A DNA stretch of 64,000 nt from Occallatibacter gabretensis (GTDB taxonomy: Bacteria > Acidobacteriota > Terriglobia > Terriglobales > Acidobacteriaceae). Of this stretch, positions 38,485 to 47,163 are shown in pieces. Location of the stretch: the NCBI RefSeq assembly GCF_001449115.1, contig NZ_LAIJ01000009.1, positions 1 through 64,000 of the forward strand, given 5' to 3'. Numbering within the stretch: the stretch's first letter is position 1; every line of letters starts with the position of its first letter. A program made the position numbers and the translations under genes. The notes beneath the pieces are model-generated. The model searched no databases. It worked only from the letters and a program-made list of their open reading frames with translations, and was not told where the DNA came from.

Positions 38485-38503
38485 GTAGCTACATTGTAGC
38501 TAT
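38485..38503 (+). promoter_or_regulatory. Paired GTAGCTA half-sites, candidate antitoxin operator
   Basis: GTAGCTAC (38485-38492) and GTAGCTAT (38496-38503) start 11 bp apart, about one helical turn, 34 bp before the BrnT-type start at 38537. This fits autoregulation by the RHH-type antitoxin of the same locus. Confidence 0.5.
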
Positions 38504-38536
38504 GATTTATAGTGCGTCCTCAGGAAAGACAGAAGC

Positions 38537-38841
38537 ATGAACAACAGGCATTTCGATTGGGATGACGCGAATATCGCCCATCTTGCCGGGCATGATGTAA
38601 ACCCGAAGAGGCGGAACGGGTTATATTTAACCGCCCCGTGGATTTAGGTTCCGAGATTCGTAATGGCGAGAAACGGTTGGCACAGATCGGTGAAACAGAT
38701 GTCGGACGAATCCTCATCATTGTTTCTACAATGCGTGGTGATCGGCTACGCGTTGTCACCGGCTGGCTAGCAAACAAAAATTATCGGCGCTACTTCTCAT
38801 CGCAGAAAAGGAACGGCAATGTTGGAAGAACTCAAAAATAA
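38537..38841 (+). pseudogene. BrnT-type toxin (DUF497-like), frameshifted
   Basis: ATG 38537 gives MNNRHFDWDDANIAHLAGHD then VNP, the start of a BrnT toxin (F-x-WD-x2-K/N...H motif). Near 38602-38605 (ACCCGAAG) one base is missing and the frame runs to TAG after 36 codons. The next frame resumes with EEAERVIFNRPVDLGSEI, VGRILIIVSTMRGDRLRVVT and a normal C-terminus to TAA at 38841. BrnT is a RelE-fold RNase. The reading frame is broken once and is otherwise well kept, so the loss is recent, or a sequencing error must be excluded. Confidence 0.85.
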
Positions 38842-39121
38842 GACATTCGCAAGCGAAGCCGAAGAGGCTGTCTGGTGGAAGTCACACGAAGATGAGCTTC
38901 TTGAGGAATTCAAGAAGGCTACAAAAGAAGGCCGCGTGGGAATCGGCACGGCAGCGAAACACATAGCCTCGCGCTCAACTTCGATGCGTATCCCTAACAA
39001 CGATATTGCAATAGCTGAGAAGCAGGCGGCGGAACGCGGACTGCGCTACCAGACTTATCTGAAGATGATTATTCACGAGGCTTTGCTGGCAGAGGAAAAG
39101 CGTAAGTCGAAGGTTGCGTGA
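38819..39121 (+). CDS. CopG-type antitoxin next to the broken BrnT-like toxin
   Basis: 100 residues, ATG 38819 with AAAAGGAACGG upstream, overlapping the toxin frame by 23 bp. The N-terminal half is acidic and helical (EEAVWWKSHEDELLEEFKKA). The C-terminal half RSTSMRIPNNDIAIAEKQAA followed by ERGLRYQTYLKMIIHEALLA matches the ribbon-helix-helix CopG_antitox type. It is intact although the toxin is not. It would bind the toxin and repress the operon through the half-sites upstream. Confidence 0.87.
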   Translation: MLEELKNKTFASEAEEAVWWKSHEDELLEEFKKATKEGRVGIGTAAKHIASRSTSMRIPNNDIAIAEKQAAERGLRYQTYLKMIIHEALLAEEKRKSKVA

Positions 39122-39128
39122 GGTTCGT

Positions 39129-39164
39129 GCTATCCCAGGTCTCAAAATCGAGACCTGGGGCACC
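39129..39164. repeat. REP element, inverted copy of the RAYT-associated family
   Basis: GCTATCCCAGGTCTC, short loop, GAGACCTGGGGCACCC. The GGGCACC/CCAGGTC layout matches the elements around the transposase gene (31961-32822), in reverse orientation. Confidence 0.75.
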
Positions 39165-39181
39165 CGGCGTTAATCCGCTTC

Positions 39182-41812
39182 TCACGCCATGGCCTCACGG
39201 CTCATGGGTTCGAAGTGAAGCTGGTTGGTCTTGCGGTCAACGTCGATTCTGACGTGCGCGCCGTGGAGGATTTCGCCGTCGAGGATCTTGATCGCCAGCG
39301 GGTCCTGGATCATGCGCTGCAGCGCACGCTTCAAGGGCCTTGCGCCGTAGGCTGCGTCTGATCCGGCGGCGAGGATCAACTGCCGCGCGGGTTCGGTCAG
39401 CTCGAAGCTGATCTGACGGCTTTCGAGAAGCTTCTGCAGATCATCGAGGCGGAGGTCGAGAATTGCGCTGACCTGCGCGTGACCCAGCGGCCGGTAGATG
39501 ACGATGTCATCGACGCGGTTGAGGAACTCCGGACGGAAGTGCTCGCGGAGCACGCGCATTACGGATTCGCGCGCCATGTCGAAGTCTTGTTCCGACTTGA
39601 GCGCGTCTCCTGTAAGCATCGCAGCACCGAGGTTCGAGGTCATAATGAGCACGGCGTTCTTGAAGTCCACGGTGCGGCCTTTGGAGTCAGTCAGCCTTCC
39701 ATCATCCATGACCTGCAGCAGCACGTTGAAGACATCCGGGTGCGCCTTCTCGATCTCATCGAGCAGGATTACGGCGTAAGGGCGGCGGCGGACCGCCTCA
39801 GTAAGCTGGCCGCCTTCGTCATAGCCGATGTAGCCGGGAGGCGCGCCAATAAGGCGAGCTACGGCGTGCTTCTCCATGTACTCGCTCATGTCAATGCGCA
39901 CCATTGCCTGCTCGTCGTCGAATAAAAACTCGGCGAGAGCACGCGCGGTCTCGGTTTTGCCCACACCTGTCGGTCCGAGGAAGATGAACGAGCCGATGGG
40001 TTTCTTCGGATCGCTCAGGCCCGCGCGAGAGCGACGAATGGCGTTTGCCACGACGGTCAGAGCCGCTTCCTGGCCGATGACGCGATCGCGCAGACGCTCT
40101 TCCATGTGGACGAGCTTCTTGACTTCGCCTTCGAGCATGCGGGTGACGGGAATGCCGGTCCACTTGCTGACGATTTTGGCGATGTCTTCCTCGTCGACTT
40201 CTTCCTTCAACATGCGTGCGGTGGATTCGGATGCTGCGCCATCCTGAACGGCGTTCAGCTTCTTCAGCTCGGCTTCGAGTTTGGGCAGGTCGCCATACTG
40301 AATCTGCGCGGCGCGGTCGAGCTGGCCCTTGCGGGTCTGCTCTTCAGCTTCAAACCGAAGTGATTCGATTTGCTTTTTGAGATCGCTGAGACGCGTGATG
40401 GCGTCACGCTCCGTGGTCCAGCGGGCGCGAAGCGCGGTGATCTTTTCCTTGTTCTCAGCGACTTCCTTCTCGACCTCATTGAGGCGGACGCGACTGTTTT
40501 CGTCGGTTTCACGGCGCAGCGCGGTGGCCTCGATTTCAAGCGAGGTGGTTTCACGCTCAAGCTGGTCAATTTCTGTCGGAACAGAGCCGATCTGGATGGC
40601 AAGCGATGCGGCAGCTTCATCGACGAGATCAATGGCCTTGTCCGGCAGGAAGCGATCGCTGATGTAGCGGTGCGAGAGCGTAGCCGCGGCAACGATTGCG
40701 GAGTCCTTGATGCGGACGTTGTGATGCGACTCGTAGCGCTCTTTCAATCCGCGCAGAATGGCGATGGTGTCCTCCACGTTGGGCTCACCGACGTAGACGA
40801 TCTGGAAGCGGCGCTCGAGCGCAGCATCCTTTTCGATGTACTTGCGGTACTCATTGAGCGTCGTCGCGCCAATGGCACGCAGCTCGCCGCGCGCGAGGGC
40901 CGGCTTGAGCATGTTGCTCGCGTCGATGGCGCCTTCAGCAGCACCCGCGCCGACGATCGTGTGCAGCTCGTCGATGAAGAGGATGACTTCGCCATTCGAT
41001 TCTTCGATCTCCTTAAGGACGGCCTTAAGGCGGTCTTCAAATTCGCCGCGATACTTTGCGCCGGCGAGCATGGAGCCGAGATCGAGCGAGATGACGCGCT
41101 TGTTCTTGAGAATCTCCGGCACATCGCCAGAAGCAACGCGTCGCGCAAGACCTTCTACGATGGCGGTTTTGCCTACGCCGGGCTCGCCGATGAGCACCGG
41201 ATTGTTCTTAGTACGGCGGCTCAAGACCTGGATGACGCGGCGAATCTCTTCATCACGGCCAATGACGGGGTCAAGCTTGCCGCGGCGGGCGAGCTCGGTG
41301 AGATCTTTCGCGTATTTCTCAAGCGCCTGGAACTTGCCTTCGGGATTCTGGTCCGTCACTCGCTGCGAACCACGCACGGCGGTGAGCGCCTTCAGGATGG
41401 CGTCATGCGTTGCGCCTGCGGCGGCGAGCTCGTCGCGTGCTGCGTCGTTCTTCTGGCGCGCAATGGAGAGAAGCATGTGCTCGGTGGAAAGATATTCGTC
41501 CTTGAAGTCGTCGGCATCTTTGAAGGCCTGATCGAGCACGTGATTGAGCGCGTGGCTGATGCTCGGCTGCGTGTTGGAACCGGAGACGCGCGGCAGTTTT
41601 TCTTCCACCTGATGCAGGTCACTGGTGAGGCGCTCAATGGGCACACCGATCTTTTCCAGCACCGCCGGCACCACGCCTTCGCGGTCTTCGACAAGCGCGA
41701 GCAAGAGATGTGCCGGCAGAATCTCCGGATTGCCAAGATCGGCGGCGCGGTTCTGCGCCTGCTGCATTGCCTGCTGCGACTTGACAGTAAATTTGTCCCA
41801 ACGGATGGCCAT
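39182..41812 (-). CDS. clpB: ClpB disaggregase chaperone
   Basis: 876 residues beginning [20 protein letters not shown]. It has an N-terminal Clp repeat domain (about 1-145); AAA+ domain 1 with Walker [16 protein letters not shown] (about 205) and Walker [12 protein letters not shown]; the middle coiled-coil domain (about 410-525) that binds DnaK; and AAA+ domain 2 with [15 protein letters not shown] (about 609), pore loop [15 protein letters not shown] and Walker [14 protein letters not shown]. The middle domain distinguishes ClpB from ClpA and ClpC. It pulls polypeptides out of aggregates with DnaK. The hsp20 gene, about 800 bp upstream on the same strand, is functionally related. No CIRCE element is seen upstream. 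Confidence 0.97.
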   Translation of the reverse strand: MAIRWDKFTVKSQQAMQQAQNRAADLGNPEILPAHLLLALVEDREGVVPAVLEKIGVPIERLTSDLHQVEEKLPRVSGSNTQPSISHALNHVLDQAFKDADDFKDEYLSTEHMLLSIARQKNDAARDELAAAGATHDAILKALTAVRGSQRVTDQNPEGKFQALEKYAKDLTELARRGKLDPVIGRDEEIRRVIQVLSRRTKNNPVLIGEPGVGKTAIVEGLARRVASGDVPEILKNKRVISLDLGSMLAGAKYRGEFEDRLKAVLKEIEESNGEVILFIDELHTIVGAGAAEGAIDASNMLKPALARGELRAIGATTLNEYRKYIEKDAALERRFQIVYVGEPNVEDTIAILRGLKERYESHHNVRIKDSAIVAAATLSHRYISDRFLPDKAIDLVDEAAASLAIQIGSVPTEIDQLERETTSLEIEATALRRETDENSRVRLNEVEKEVAENKEKITALRARWTTERDAITRLSDLKKQIESLRFEAEEQTRKGQLDRAAQIQYGDLPKLEAELKKLNAVQDGAASESTARMLKEEVDEEDIAKIVSKWTGIPVTRMLEGEVKKLVHMEERLRDRVIGQEAALTVVANAIRRSRAGLSDPKKPIGSFIFLGPTGVGKTETARALAEFLFDDEQAMVRIDMSEYMEKHAVARLIGAPPGYIGYDEGGQLTEAVRRRPYAVILLDEIEKAHPDVFNVLLQVMDDGRLTDSKGRTVDFKNAVLIMTSNLGAAMLTGDALKSEQDFDMARESVMRVLREHFRPEFLNRVDDIVIYRPLGHAQVSAILDLRLDDLQKLLESRQISFELTEPARQLILAAGSDAAYGARPLKRALQRMIQDPLAIKILDGEILHGAHVRIDVDRKTNQLHFEPMSREAMA

Positions 41813-41854
41813 GAAAACTCCAGTAGTCAGTGGTCTGTGGTCAGAGATCAGGGA

Positions 41855-42505
41855 TCAATGGCCGGTATCGCTACCCGAACACAGATCTTGGTAACGAAGT
41901 ACAGGTAGATCGTCAGCTTCGCGAACGCCCAACTCTCTTCGTGCCGAGATGATTATCGCGTTGTGCAGTTTTGCAAGTTGCAACCGGGCTTCGGAATCGT
42001 ATTGAACCGTTCCTTTTTGAATTCCGACCAGCAAATTGTTGGCGTATTGAAGATAGTCCGAGGTCGCTCTCGATAGCGCTCCATGTATTGCGAGGTCTGC
42101 GACAGTATGCGCTCTCTGGTAGGCAGAACCGCAATCTACTGATTCTTTGAGAGCCTTAGCCCTCATGCCCTTGAGATACAGACTTGCATCCTCGGTAAGG
42201 ACTCCAGTTGGAGTCATAAATGCGTCGCCGAACCTGTTCACCGCCATGTCAAAGTCAGCCAGAGCTCGGATCACATCGAAAACAACATCACGCTTCAATT
42301 CCCATTGTTTTTGCCTGTCCCAAATGTCGTCGGAGATCTTGGCCTTGATCTCTTCTTGCGCCCTTGTGATTTGAGCAATGTCCTCTTTTGTCGCAAGGTT
42401 CTCGCCTTTTTGCTTGAGGTATGCGCCGAAGTAGCCGCCGATGCCGGCGGCAATTAGAGAAATTGCGGGCACTCCCAAATACGAAACCAAGGATAAGTCG
42501 AACAT
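41855..42505 (-). CDS. Unrecognised membrane-anchored protein
   Basis: 216 residues from ATG 42505 (MFDLSLVSYLGVPAISLIAA). One N-terminal membrane helix (about 6-26) is followed by YLKQKGENLATKEDIAQITR and a coiled-coil-like stretch to about residue 75, seen in many small anchored proteins of unknown role. The rest is helical (ALADFDMAVNRFGDAFM, SDYLQYANNLLVGIQKG). It is AT-richer than clpB and hsp20 on either side, so it may be an insertion in this heat-shock neighbourhood. It lies 42 bp upstream of clpB on the same strand. Confidence 0.72.
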   Translation of the reverse strand: MFDLSLVSYLGVPAISLIAAGIGGYFGAYLKQKGENLATKEDIAQITRAQEEIKAKISDDIWDRQKQWELKRDVVFDVIRALADFDMAVNRFGDAFMTPTGVLTEDASLYLKGMRAKALKESVDCGSAYQRAHTVADLAIHGALSRATSDYLQYANNLLVGIQKGTVQYDSEARLQLAKLHNAIIISARRELGVREADDLPVLRYQDLCSGSDTGH

Positions 42506-42607
42506 ACCGTGCAAGACCCCCGAACCGATGCGCTCTTCATAAATCTACAGCCGGGAGAGACGGACGCGCTCCCCCGGCCGAGCTTACTGATCAACTGATC
42601 ACTAGTC

Positions 42608-43054
42608 TTACGCCGCCAGCGATTTGCCCACGTTCACCTTGATCTGCTTCGGCTGGGCCTCGGGCTTCTTCTTGAGCTCCAGCTTGAGCACACCGGCATT
42701 GTACTTCGCGTCGACATTCTCCGCGTCCACACTGGTGGGCAAGGTAAACGAGCGATGGAAGCTGCCATAGCGGCGCTCGATGCGCTGGAAGTTTTCTTCC
42801 TTCTCCTCTTTCTCGAAGCTGCGCTTGCCCTTGACGGTGAGGGTGTTTTTTTCCACGCGCACGTCCAGGTCCTTCTCTTCGACGCCTGGGACTTCGAGCT
42901 TGAGGACGACCTTTTCGGCATCCTCATAGATATCGACAGCGGGCACGAAACCGGCAGTCAACGCTGCGCCCTGGTCAAAACCGCGGAAGAGCGGCTTGAA
43001 GCGGCTTTCGAGAGTGAAGACTTCGCGATAGGGATCCCAACGATTGATGGCCAT
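42608..43054 (-). CDS. Small heat-shock protein, Hsp20/alpha-crystallin family
   Basis: 148 residues from ATG 43054 (MAINRWDPYREVFTLESRF), chosen because TGGAGAACACATC precedes it. The alpha-crystallin domain spans about 38-133: VPAVDIYEDAEKVVLKLEVP, VEEKDLDVRVEKNTLTVKG, GSFHRSFTLP and the closing AKYNAGVLKLELKKKPEAQP. The C-terminal tail carries the I-x-V motif (QIKVNVGKSLAA). It holds unfolding proteins for ClpB/DnaK, and clpB lies downstream on the same strand. The upstream region contains perfect palindromes that could be regulatory. Confidence 0.94.
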   Translation of the reverse strand: MAINRWDPYREVFTLESRFKPLFRGFDQGAALTAGFVPAVDIYEDAEKVVLKLEVPGVEEKDLDVRVEKNTLTVKGKRSFEKEEKEENFQRIERRYGSFHRSFTLPTSVDAENVDAKYNAGVLKLELKKKPEAQPKQIKVNVGKSLAA

Positions 43055-43143
43055 GATGTGTTCTCCAGATGGATTAAGTGGGCTGGGAAGGTTTCTCACC
43101 AGCCTTCATAACATCTGATGAAACTATAGCACTAGAGATTCAT

Positions 43144-43172
43144 AAAACATGAGCGCAATACGCTCATGTTTT
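43144..43172. promoter_or_regulatory. 12-bp perfect palindrome upstream of hsp20
   Basis: AAAACATGAGCG (43144-43155), loop CAATA, CGCTCATGTTTT (43161-43172), about 90 bp upstream of the hsp20 start. It is not CIRCE or HAIR. It could be an operator or a terminator, since T and A runs flank both sides. Confidence 0.55.
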
Positions 43173-43276
43173 GAAAAAATTCACTCCTGGGATTGCGAAT
43201 CTGTAAGGGAAATCGGTTCACTGAAATTCTATCTGGTTATTTATCAGACGCTTAGACTACTACTAGCTTACAGATT

Positions 43277-43297
43277 TACAGAATTACAGATTCTGTA
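43277..43297. promoter_or_regulatory. 8-bp perfect palindrome TACAGAAT-N5-ATTCTGTA
   Basis: TACAGAAT, spacer TACAG, ATTCTGTA (43277-43297), preceded by further TTACAGATT copies (43269-43276). The spacing fits a dimeric regulator site. Confidence 0.5.
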
Positions 43298-43483
43298 TCG
43301 AGCGAAAATCATGCTTTTTCTGATTTTAGTCCGGCATAAAGTATTTATTTTAAAACACTTACTTCCATTTTTGCGCATAAAAAAGGGTGCGAAAATGCGG
43401 TCAAAATGCGGTGAAAACGGCACTTTTGCGCTCCAATTCATGCTGAAATGCTGTCGAAGACCATTTTGCCGCAGGAAAATACG

Positions 43484-43515
43484 AAGGCCCGGTCATGGAT
43501 GACCGGGCCTTTTTC
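43484..43515 (+). terminator. Orphan rho-independent terminator, + strand
   Basis: AAGGCCCGGTCAT, loop GG, ATGACCGGGCCTT then TTTTCAC: a 13-bp perfect stem with T run. All annotated genes from 39.2 to 43.05 kb run leftward, so this terminator has no known + strand gene to end. Confidence 0.75.
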
Positions 43516-43627
43516 ACTTCAAAAGAGTATGGCACAGATGCAGGTAATTTTATGCAAACTATCTTTGCAAAAGAGGATTGGACCGCCGCTGCGTCTCCCA
43601 GGGTTAGAAACTCCGCCAAAAATACAT

Positions 43628-43659
43628 CGGGCCTACCGGCGAGTAGCGCGGCAGGCCCG
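43628..43659 (-). terminator. Terminator of the BON gene
   Basis: On the reverse strand CGGGCCTGCCG and CGGTAGGCCCG (one mismatch) form a stem followed by ATGTATTTTT, 30 bp past the BON gene stop. Confidence 0.7.
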
Positions 43660-43688
43660 GATGCGTTACGCCTCTGAGAGGCACTGAC

Positions 43689-44447
43689 TTACTTCTTCTC
43701 AGACGGCTGATTGGCGACCTGGAGCTCATTGTCGACGCTGAAGACGCCGGGGACGGTGTTGGCGCGGATGCCGGCAGCATTCTTGTCCGCCTGGCTGTCC
43801 ACGACGCCGTAGAGGGTGACGTGGCCGCCGGAGACCTGGATGCGAATCGTCTTGGCCGGGTCAATGGCGTACTTGTTCAGCATGGGGAAGCCATAGACGG
43901 AGCGAAACGTGGCTTGCCGGATACGGTCGTCCATGGGCGAGGGCGGATTGACTGTGATGTTGTCGATCACGTCCTTGACGCCCTTGGTGTTCTCCACAAG
44001 ACCCACTGCCGAGGCAGCGTCTGTGGGACCGTAGGCGTAACCGCCCAATGTGACTACGCCATTCTGCACTCCGACTGAGATGGAGTTGAAGGCTGTAGTG
44101 CCGTAGCCCACGCGATCCCAGGAGACGGCCTTGACGAGCTTGTCTTGAAGCTGCGCGTCAGGAATATCTTCGCCGCCGACCTGAATCTCGTTGCGGACGC
44201 CCTGAATGCCTTTGACGTGGGTGGCTTTCTTATCAGCTCTGGACTTGGCATCGTACAAGTCGACGCTGCCGGTCAGTGTTGCCATGCCGTTTTGCACGGA
44301 AACCTGCACACCCTTGAAGCTTGAGTTGCTGAGAGCCTTCTGCACGGAGGCCTGAAGGTCAGCGTCGCTCTGCTGCGCGAAAGCGGCTGGAACGGAGAGA
44401 ACCGCGGTCAAAACTGCCGCGTAAAAGAATCGAGAGAAAAGCTTCAT
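43689..44447 (-). CDS. Periplasmic protein with three BON domains
   Basis: 252 residues from ATG 44447, which has AAGGAGATTGC upstream and gives a signal peptide (MKLFSRFFYAAVLTAVLSVP to FAQQ at about 25). There are three BON modules: about 27-95 (GVQVSVQNGMATLTGSV), about 98-170 (SISVGVQNGVVTLGGYAYG) and about 175-250 (RIQVSGGHVTLYGVVDS). Each has the expected V-x-V-x-x-G-x-V-x-L-x-G core. BON domains bind membranes or other envelope components, as in OsmY and DolP, and often respond to envelope or osmotic stress. Confidence 0.9.
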   Translation of the reverse strand: MKLFSRFFYAAVLTAVLSVPAAFAQQSDADLQASVQKALSNSSFKGVQVSVQNGMATLTGSVDLYDAKSRADKKATHVKGIQGVRNEIQVGGEDIPDAQLQDKLVKAVSWDRVGYGTTAFNSISVGVQNGVVTLGGYAYGPTDAASAVGLVENTKGVKDVIDNITVNPPSPMDDRIRQATFRSVYGFPMLNKYAIDPAKTIRIQVSGGHVTLYGVVDSQADKNAAGIRANTVPGVFSVDNELQVANQPSEKK

Positions 44448-44609
44448 TTTTGCAATCTCCTTACTGTTAACTTCGATGCTGTTTTCAGCGAAAAGGCTGT
44501 CTCGGGCGCTCCAAATGCGGCCGCGCTCCACTATAGCAAAACACGCAATTTTAAGCGAAGTTTTGTGAACGCAGGGTAATAACGGCAGCGGGTCTGTGAA
44601 GGCAGGGCG

Positions 44610-46088
44610 TTACATTGCCGCGGCCGGTCCGCACCAAGTGGTCAAAGCATCGCCGAGCCCCTGCTGGGTCCCGTCCCCCACCCATGCCACGTACCCGTCG
44701 GGCCGAATCAAAACGGCCGTCGGAAGAGTGACCTCCCCGAATGCCGGAAGTTCTAAGGCGCCCTCGTGCCTGGCGTCTATCAACTTGACCCGGCTTGCCC
44801 ATCGCGCGATGTCGATGCCGCCTGGCTCACCGAGGTTGAGCAGTACCGGGCGGGCATCGTGCAGCAAAGTGAAGACCCGCAGCGGACCTTCGCTACCGAC
44901 CAGATCGAGGTCAGGCATGCGGCGTCCGAGCAGCGGATGCCCGTTGCCGAAGTCATAGTGGATGTCCAGACCAGACGTCATCGCCACGTATTGTTTGCGG
45001 CTTTCGTCCTTTTGCAGCAGCTCGGACATCATTTCGCGCAAAGCCTCGATACGATCGTCGCTGTTATCGAGCGCGGTCAGCGCCATCGTGTTGCGCAATA
45101 CGCGGGCGCCGACCGGATGCCGCTCGGCATGGTACGTATCGAGGAGGCTTTCCGGCGATGTCCCCGAGACCACCTGCGCTAGCTTCCACCCCAGATTGAC
45201 TGCATCCTGGACCCCGAGGTTGAGTCCCTGCCCACCTTTTGGAGAATGCACGTGCGCTGCGTCGCCGGCCAGGAGCACGCGTCCCGTTCGATAGCAAGCT
45301 GCTTGCCGGGTCATATCCGTAAACCGGGAGATATAGCTGGCAGTGCGAAGGCCATAATCCGTCCCATAGACAGCGACAAGCGCCTCCCGAACGTCGAGTA
45401 CGGTCGGCTTACCGTTTTGGCCGACGTGCTGTTCCGTCAACACGACGCGCGCCCCATTGCCGTCGTCTCCACCCGGCTCGAGTTTGACGATAGCGTTGAT
45501 GCCTCTTTCATTCCGGTGCATGCCCCACTTTGGCTCCTGGGCTGTCGCGATCTCGGCAATCAAGTAGCTGGTGGATGGATCCCACCCTGGGAAATCGATA
45601 CCAGCTTTCTTGCGGATCAGGCTGCGGCCACCGTCGCACCCGACGAGATATTCTGCTCGCATCGACCGGCCGTCGGAGAGCTCGATGTCGACGCCGCTGT
45701 CGCTCTGTGTGAAATCCGCCACCTCGCGTCCGCGATAGATGGGTACATTCATCTCGCCGACCCAGTCGGCCAGGATGCGCTCGGTGTGGCTCTGCCAGAG
45801 TGCGAGAAAGTAGCTGTGGCGAGTCGGGAGGTCGCTGCTGTCGAGAGTGGTGCCCGCGAACGGCACGCGGCGAATCATCTGTCCTTGCGAAATGAAGCGA
45901 TCGGCGATTCCCCGCTGATCAAGCACCTCGATGGTGCGCGTGTGCAGCCCGCCTGCGCGCAAGCCGTCAAGATCCTGACCTTCGCGCCGCTCGACAATGG
46001 CGACGTCGACGCCGGCCAGGGCCAACTCACCCGCTAACATCAAACCCGTCGGACCTCCTCCCGCAATCACTACCGCGTGTCCTGTCAT
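44610..46088 (-). CDS. FAD-dependent aromatic monooxygenase
   Basis: 492 residues from ATG 46088 (MTGHAVVIAGGGPTGLML), chosen because GGGAGGTGCG precedes it; the open frame continues 60 codons upstream without family-like sequence. FAD-binding GxGxxG IAGGGPTGLMLAGE, the DG motif LVGCDGGRSLIRKKAGI (about 155) and the second FAD motif VLLAGDAAHVHSPKGGQGLN (about 285) identify the class A flavoprotein hydroxylase family (PheA/RdmE/tetracycline-hydroxylase-like). The C-terminal ~120 residues (RVFTLLHDARPVLLNLGEPG, VLIRPDGYVAWVGDG) form the usual thioredoxin-like domain. It uses NADPH and O2 on phenols or polyketides. Single gene. Confidence 0.92.
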   Translation of the reverse strand: MTGHAVVIAGGGPTGLMLAGELALAGVDVAIVERREGQDLDGLRAGGLHTRTIEVLDQRGIADRFISQGQMIRRVPFAGTTLDSSDLPTRHSYFLALWQSHTERILADWVGEMNVPIYRGREVADFTQSDSGVDIELSDGRSMRAEYLVGCDGGRSLIRKKAGIDFPGWDPSTSYLIAEIATAQEPKWGMHRNERGINAIVKLEPGGDDGNGARVVLTEQHVGQNGKPTVLDVREALVAVYGTDYGLRTASYISRFTDMTRQAACYRTGRVLLAGDAAHVHSPKGGQGLNLGVQDAVNLGWKLAQVVSGTSPESLLDTYHAERHPVGARVLRNTMALTALDNSDDRIEALREMMSELLQKDESRKQYVAMTSGLDIHYDFGNGHPLLGRRMPDLDLVGSEGPLRVFTLLHDARPVLLNLGEPGGIDIARWASRVKLIDARHEGALELPAFGEVTLPTAVLIRPDGYVAWVGDGTQQGLGDALTTWCGPAAAM

Positions 46089-46389
46089 CGCACCTCCCAT
46101 TTCCGTAGCTTCTTTGCTCCAGTTGGCGATAATGCGGCATGATCCGGGGCTTCCCGCAAGCTCCCTGGTGAGCGATACACTGTAGATGGGGGAAGCGAAA
46201 TTCTCCTTCGTTTGTCCGGTTTGGCTGGGCAATCCCCTCACGAAGCACCGGCGCGGCGCCCGCTGCATTGTCGGTTTCCGCTTTCAGGCCAATGGGCTCA
46301 GACACCCTTGTTTGTAGATGTGGTTTGTGGCGGCAAATTCCTCCAGAAATAGATGAACACCGGATATGCTCATTGCTACGGGAGCTCAC
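46089..46389. other. Divergent intergenic region, monooxygenase/membrane protein
   Basis: 301 bp. I see no gene, repeat or clear promoter beyond the ribosome-binding sites at each end (GGGAGG on the left, reverse strand; CGGGAGCTCAC on the right). Confidence 0.6.
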
Positions 46390-47163
46390 ATGGGCAAGCT
46401 GGCGGATTATGAGTACCTTACCTTTGCCGTAACGCTGGTCGTTCTGTGGCTCGCGGTGGAGGCAGGCGCGTGGATTGCACGGCGGGCGGAACCGGCGAGG
46501 AAATTCGAGCGCGGATCCCTGGGACAGGTTACAGGTGCAAGTATCACGATCCTGGCGCTGATTATCGGCTTCAGCTTCTCAGCCGCAATGGACCGGTATA
46601 ACCAGCGCAAGAACTGCGAAGAAGAAGAGGCCAGCGCCATCAGCTCAGAGTATTCGCTGGCGGGGCTGCTGCCGGAGGCCGATGCGGCGCAAGTGCGCGC
46701 GCTGCTGGGTCGCTACATTCAGTTGCGTATTGCATTCCATGAAACGGACGACCGGATGGAGCGAGCCTCGATCCGCGCCGAGCGGCTGAAGCTGGAAAGC
46801 GAGCTTTGGCCGATTGTGGAACGCAATGCCGGTACCAGGCCAACCCCGGTCATGGCGCAGGTAGTGGCGGGCCTGAATGCGGTGACCAGCCGATCGGGCT
46901 ACTCGCAGGCTGCTGCACTGGACCGCATTCCCGATGGGACGTGGACTCTGATGGCAATGCTGGCCGTGATCTGCTGCTTGCTGATGGGCTACGGCGCGCC
47001 GGGACGGCAGTCGCTTGTGCTGCGCCTGGTGCTGCCGCTGATGGTGGCGCTGGCCTTCTTCATGATCTCGTCACTCGATGCGCAGCGGCGAGGCGTTATC
47101 CGCGTGCTTCCGGAGAACCTGCTGCGGCTGCAGGAGGACTTGAAGGCTGGGCAGAGGCAGTAG
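46390..47163 (+). CDS. DUF4239-like (bestrophin-type) membrane protein
   Basis: 257 residues from ATG 46390 (MGKLADYEYLTFAVTLVVLW); CGGGAGCTCAC supports this over ATG 46366. Two hydrophobic segments are seen near the N-terminus (YLTFAVTLVVLWLAVEAGAW and ASITILALIIGFSFSAAMDR). A helical soluble middle with NQRKNCEEEEASAISSEYSL follows, then two C-terminal segments (TLMAMLAVICCLLMGYGAPG and LVLPLMVALAFFMISSLDA). The E-A-x-A-I-S-x-E-Y motif after helix 2 is typical of DUF4239-like proteins. Function not established. Its 3' end overlaps the convergent mscS-type gene by 68 bp. Confidence 0.8.
   Translation: MGKLADYEYLTFAVTLVVLWLAVEAGAWIARRAEPARKFERGSLGQVTGASITILALIIGFSFSAAMDRYNQRKNCEEEEASAISSEYSLAGLLPEADAAQVRALLGRYIQLRIAFHETDDRMERASIRAERLKLESELWPIVERNAGTRPTPVMAQVVAGLNAVTSRSGYSQAAALDRIPDGTWTLMAMLAVICCLLMGYGAPGRQSLVLRLVLPLMVALAFFMISSLDAQRRGVIRVLPENLLRLQEDLKAGQRQ

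Larger units (their letters stand above)
43055..43688. other. 634-bp intergenic region between hsp20 and BON gene
   Basis: AT-rich compared with its surroundings and without a convincing protein gene. It holds two perfect palindromes, a + strand terminator with no + strand gene before it, and a - strand terminator, each listed separately. It must also contain the hsp20 promoter. Confidence 0.7.

Noticed and set aside
40370..41908. 512-codon + strand frame opposite clpB
   Set aside because: Antisense shadow; clpB is certain from both AAA+ modules.
43137..43172. Possible CIRCE or HAIR heat-shock operator before hsp20
   Set aside because: The palindrome AAAACATGAGCG/CGCTCATGTTTT does not match the CIRCE (TTAGCACTC-N9-GAGTGCTAA) or HAIR consensus.
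43149..43502. 117-codon + strand ORF in the hsp20-BON intergenic region
   Set aside because: Its translation runs through both palindromes and into the terminator stem, has no ribosome-binding site and an odd composition; a non-coding explanation is preferred.
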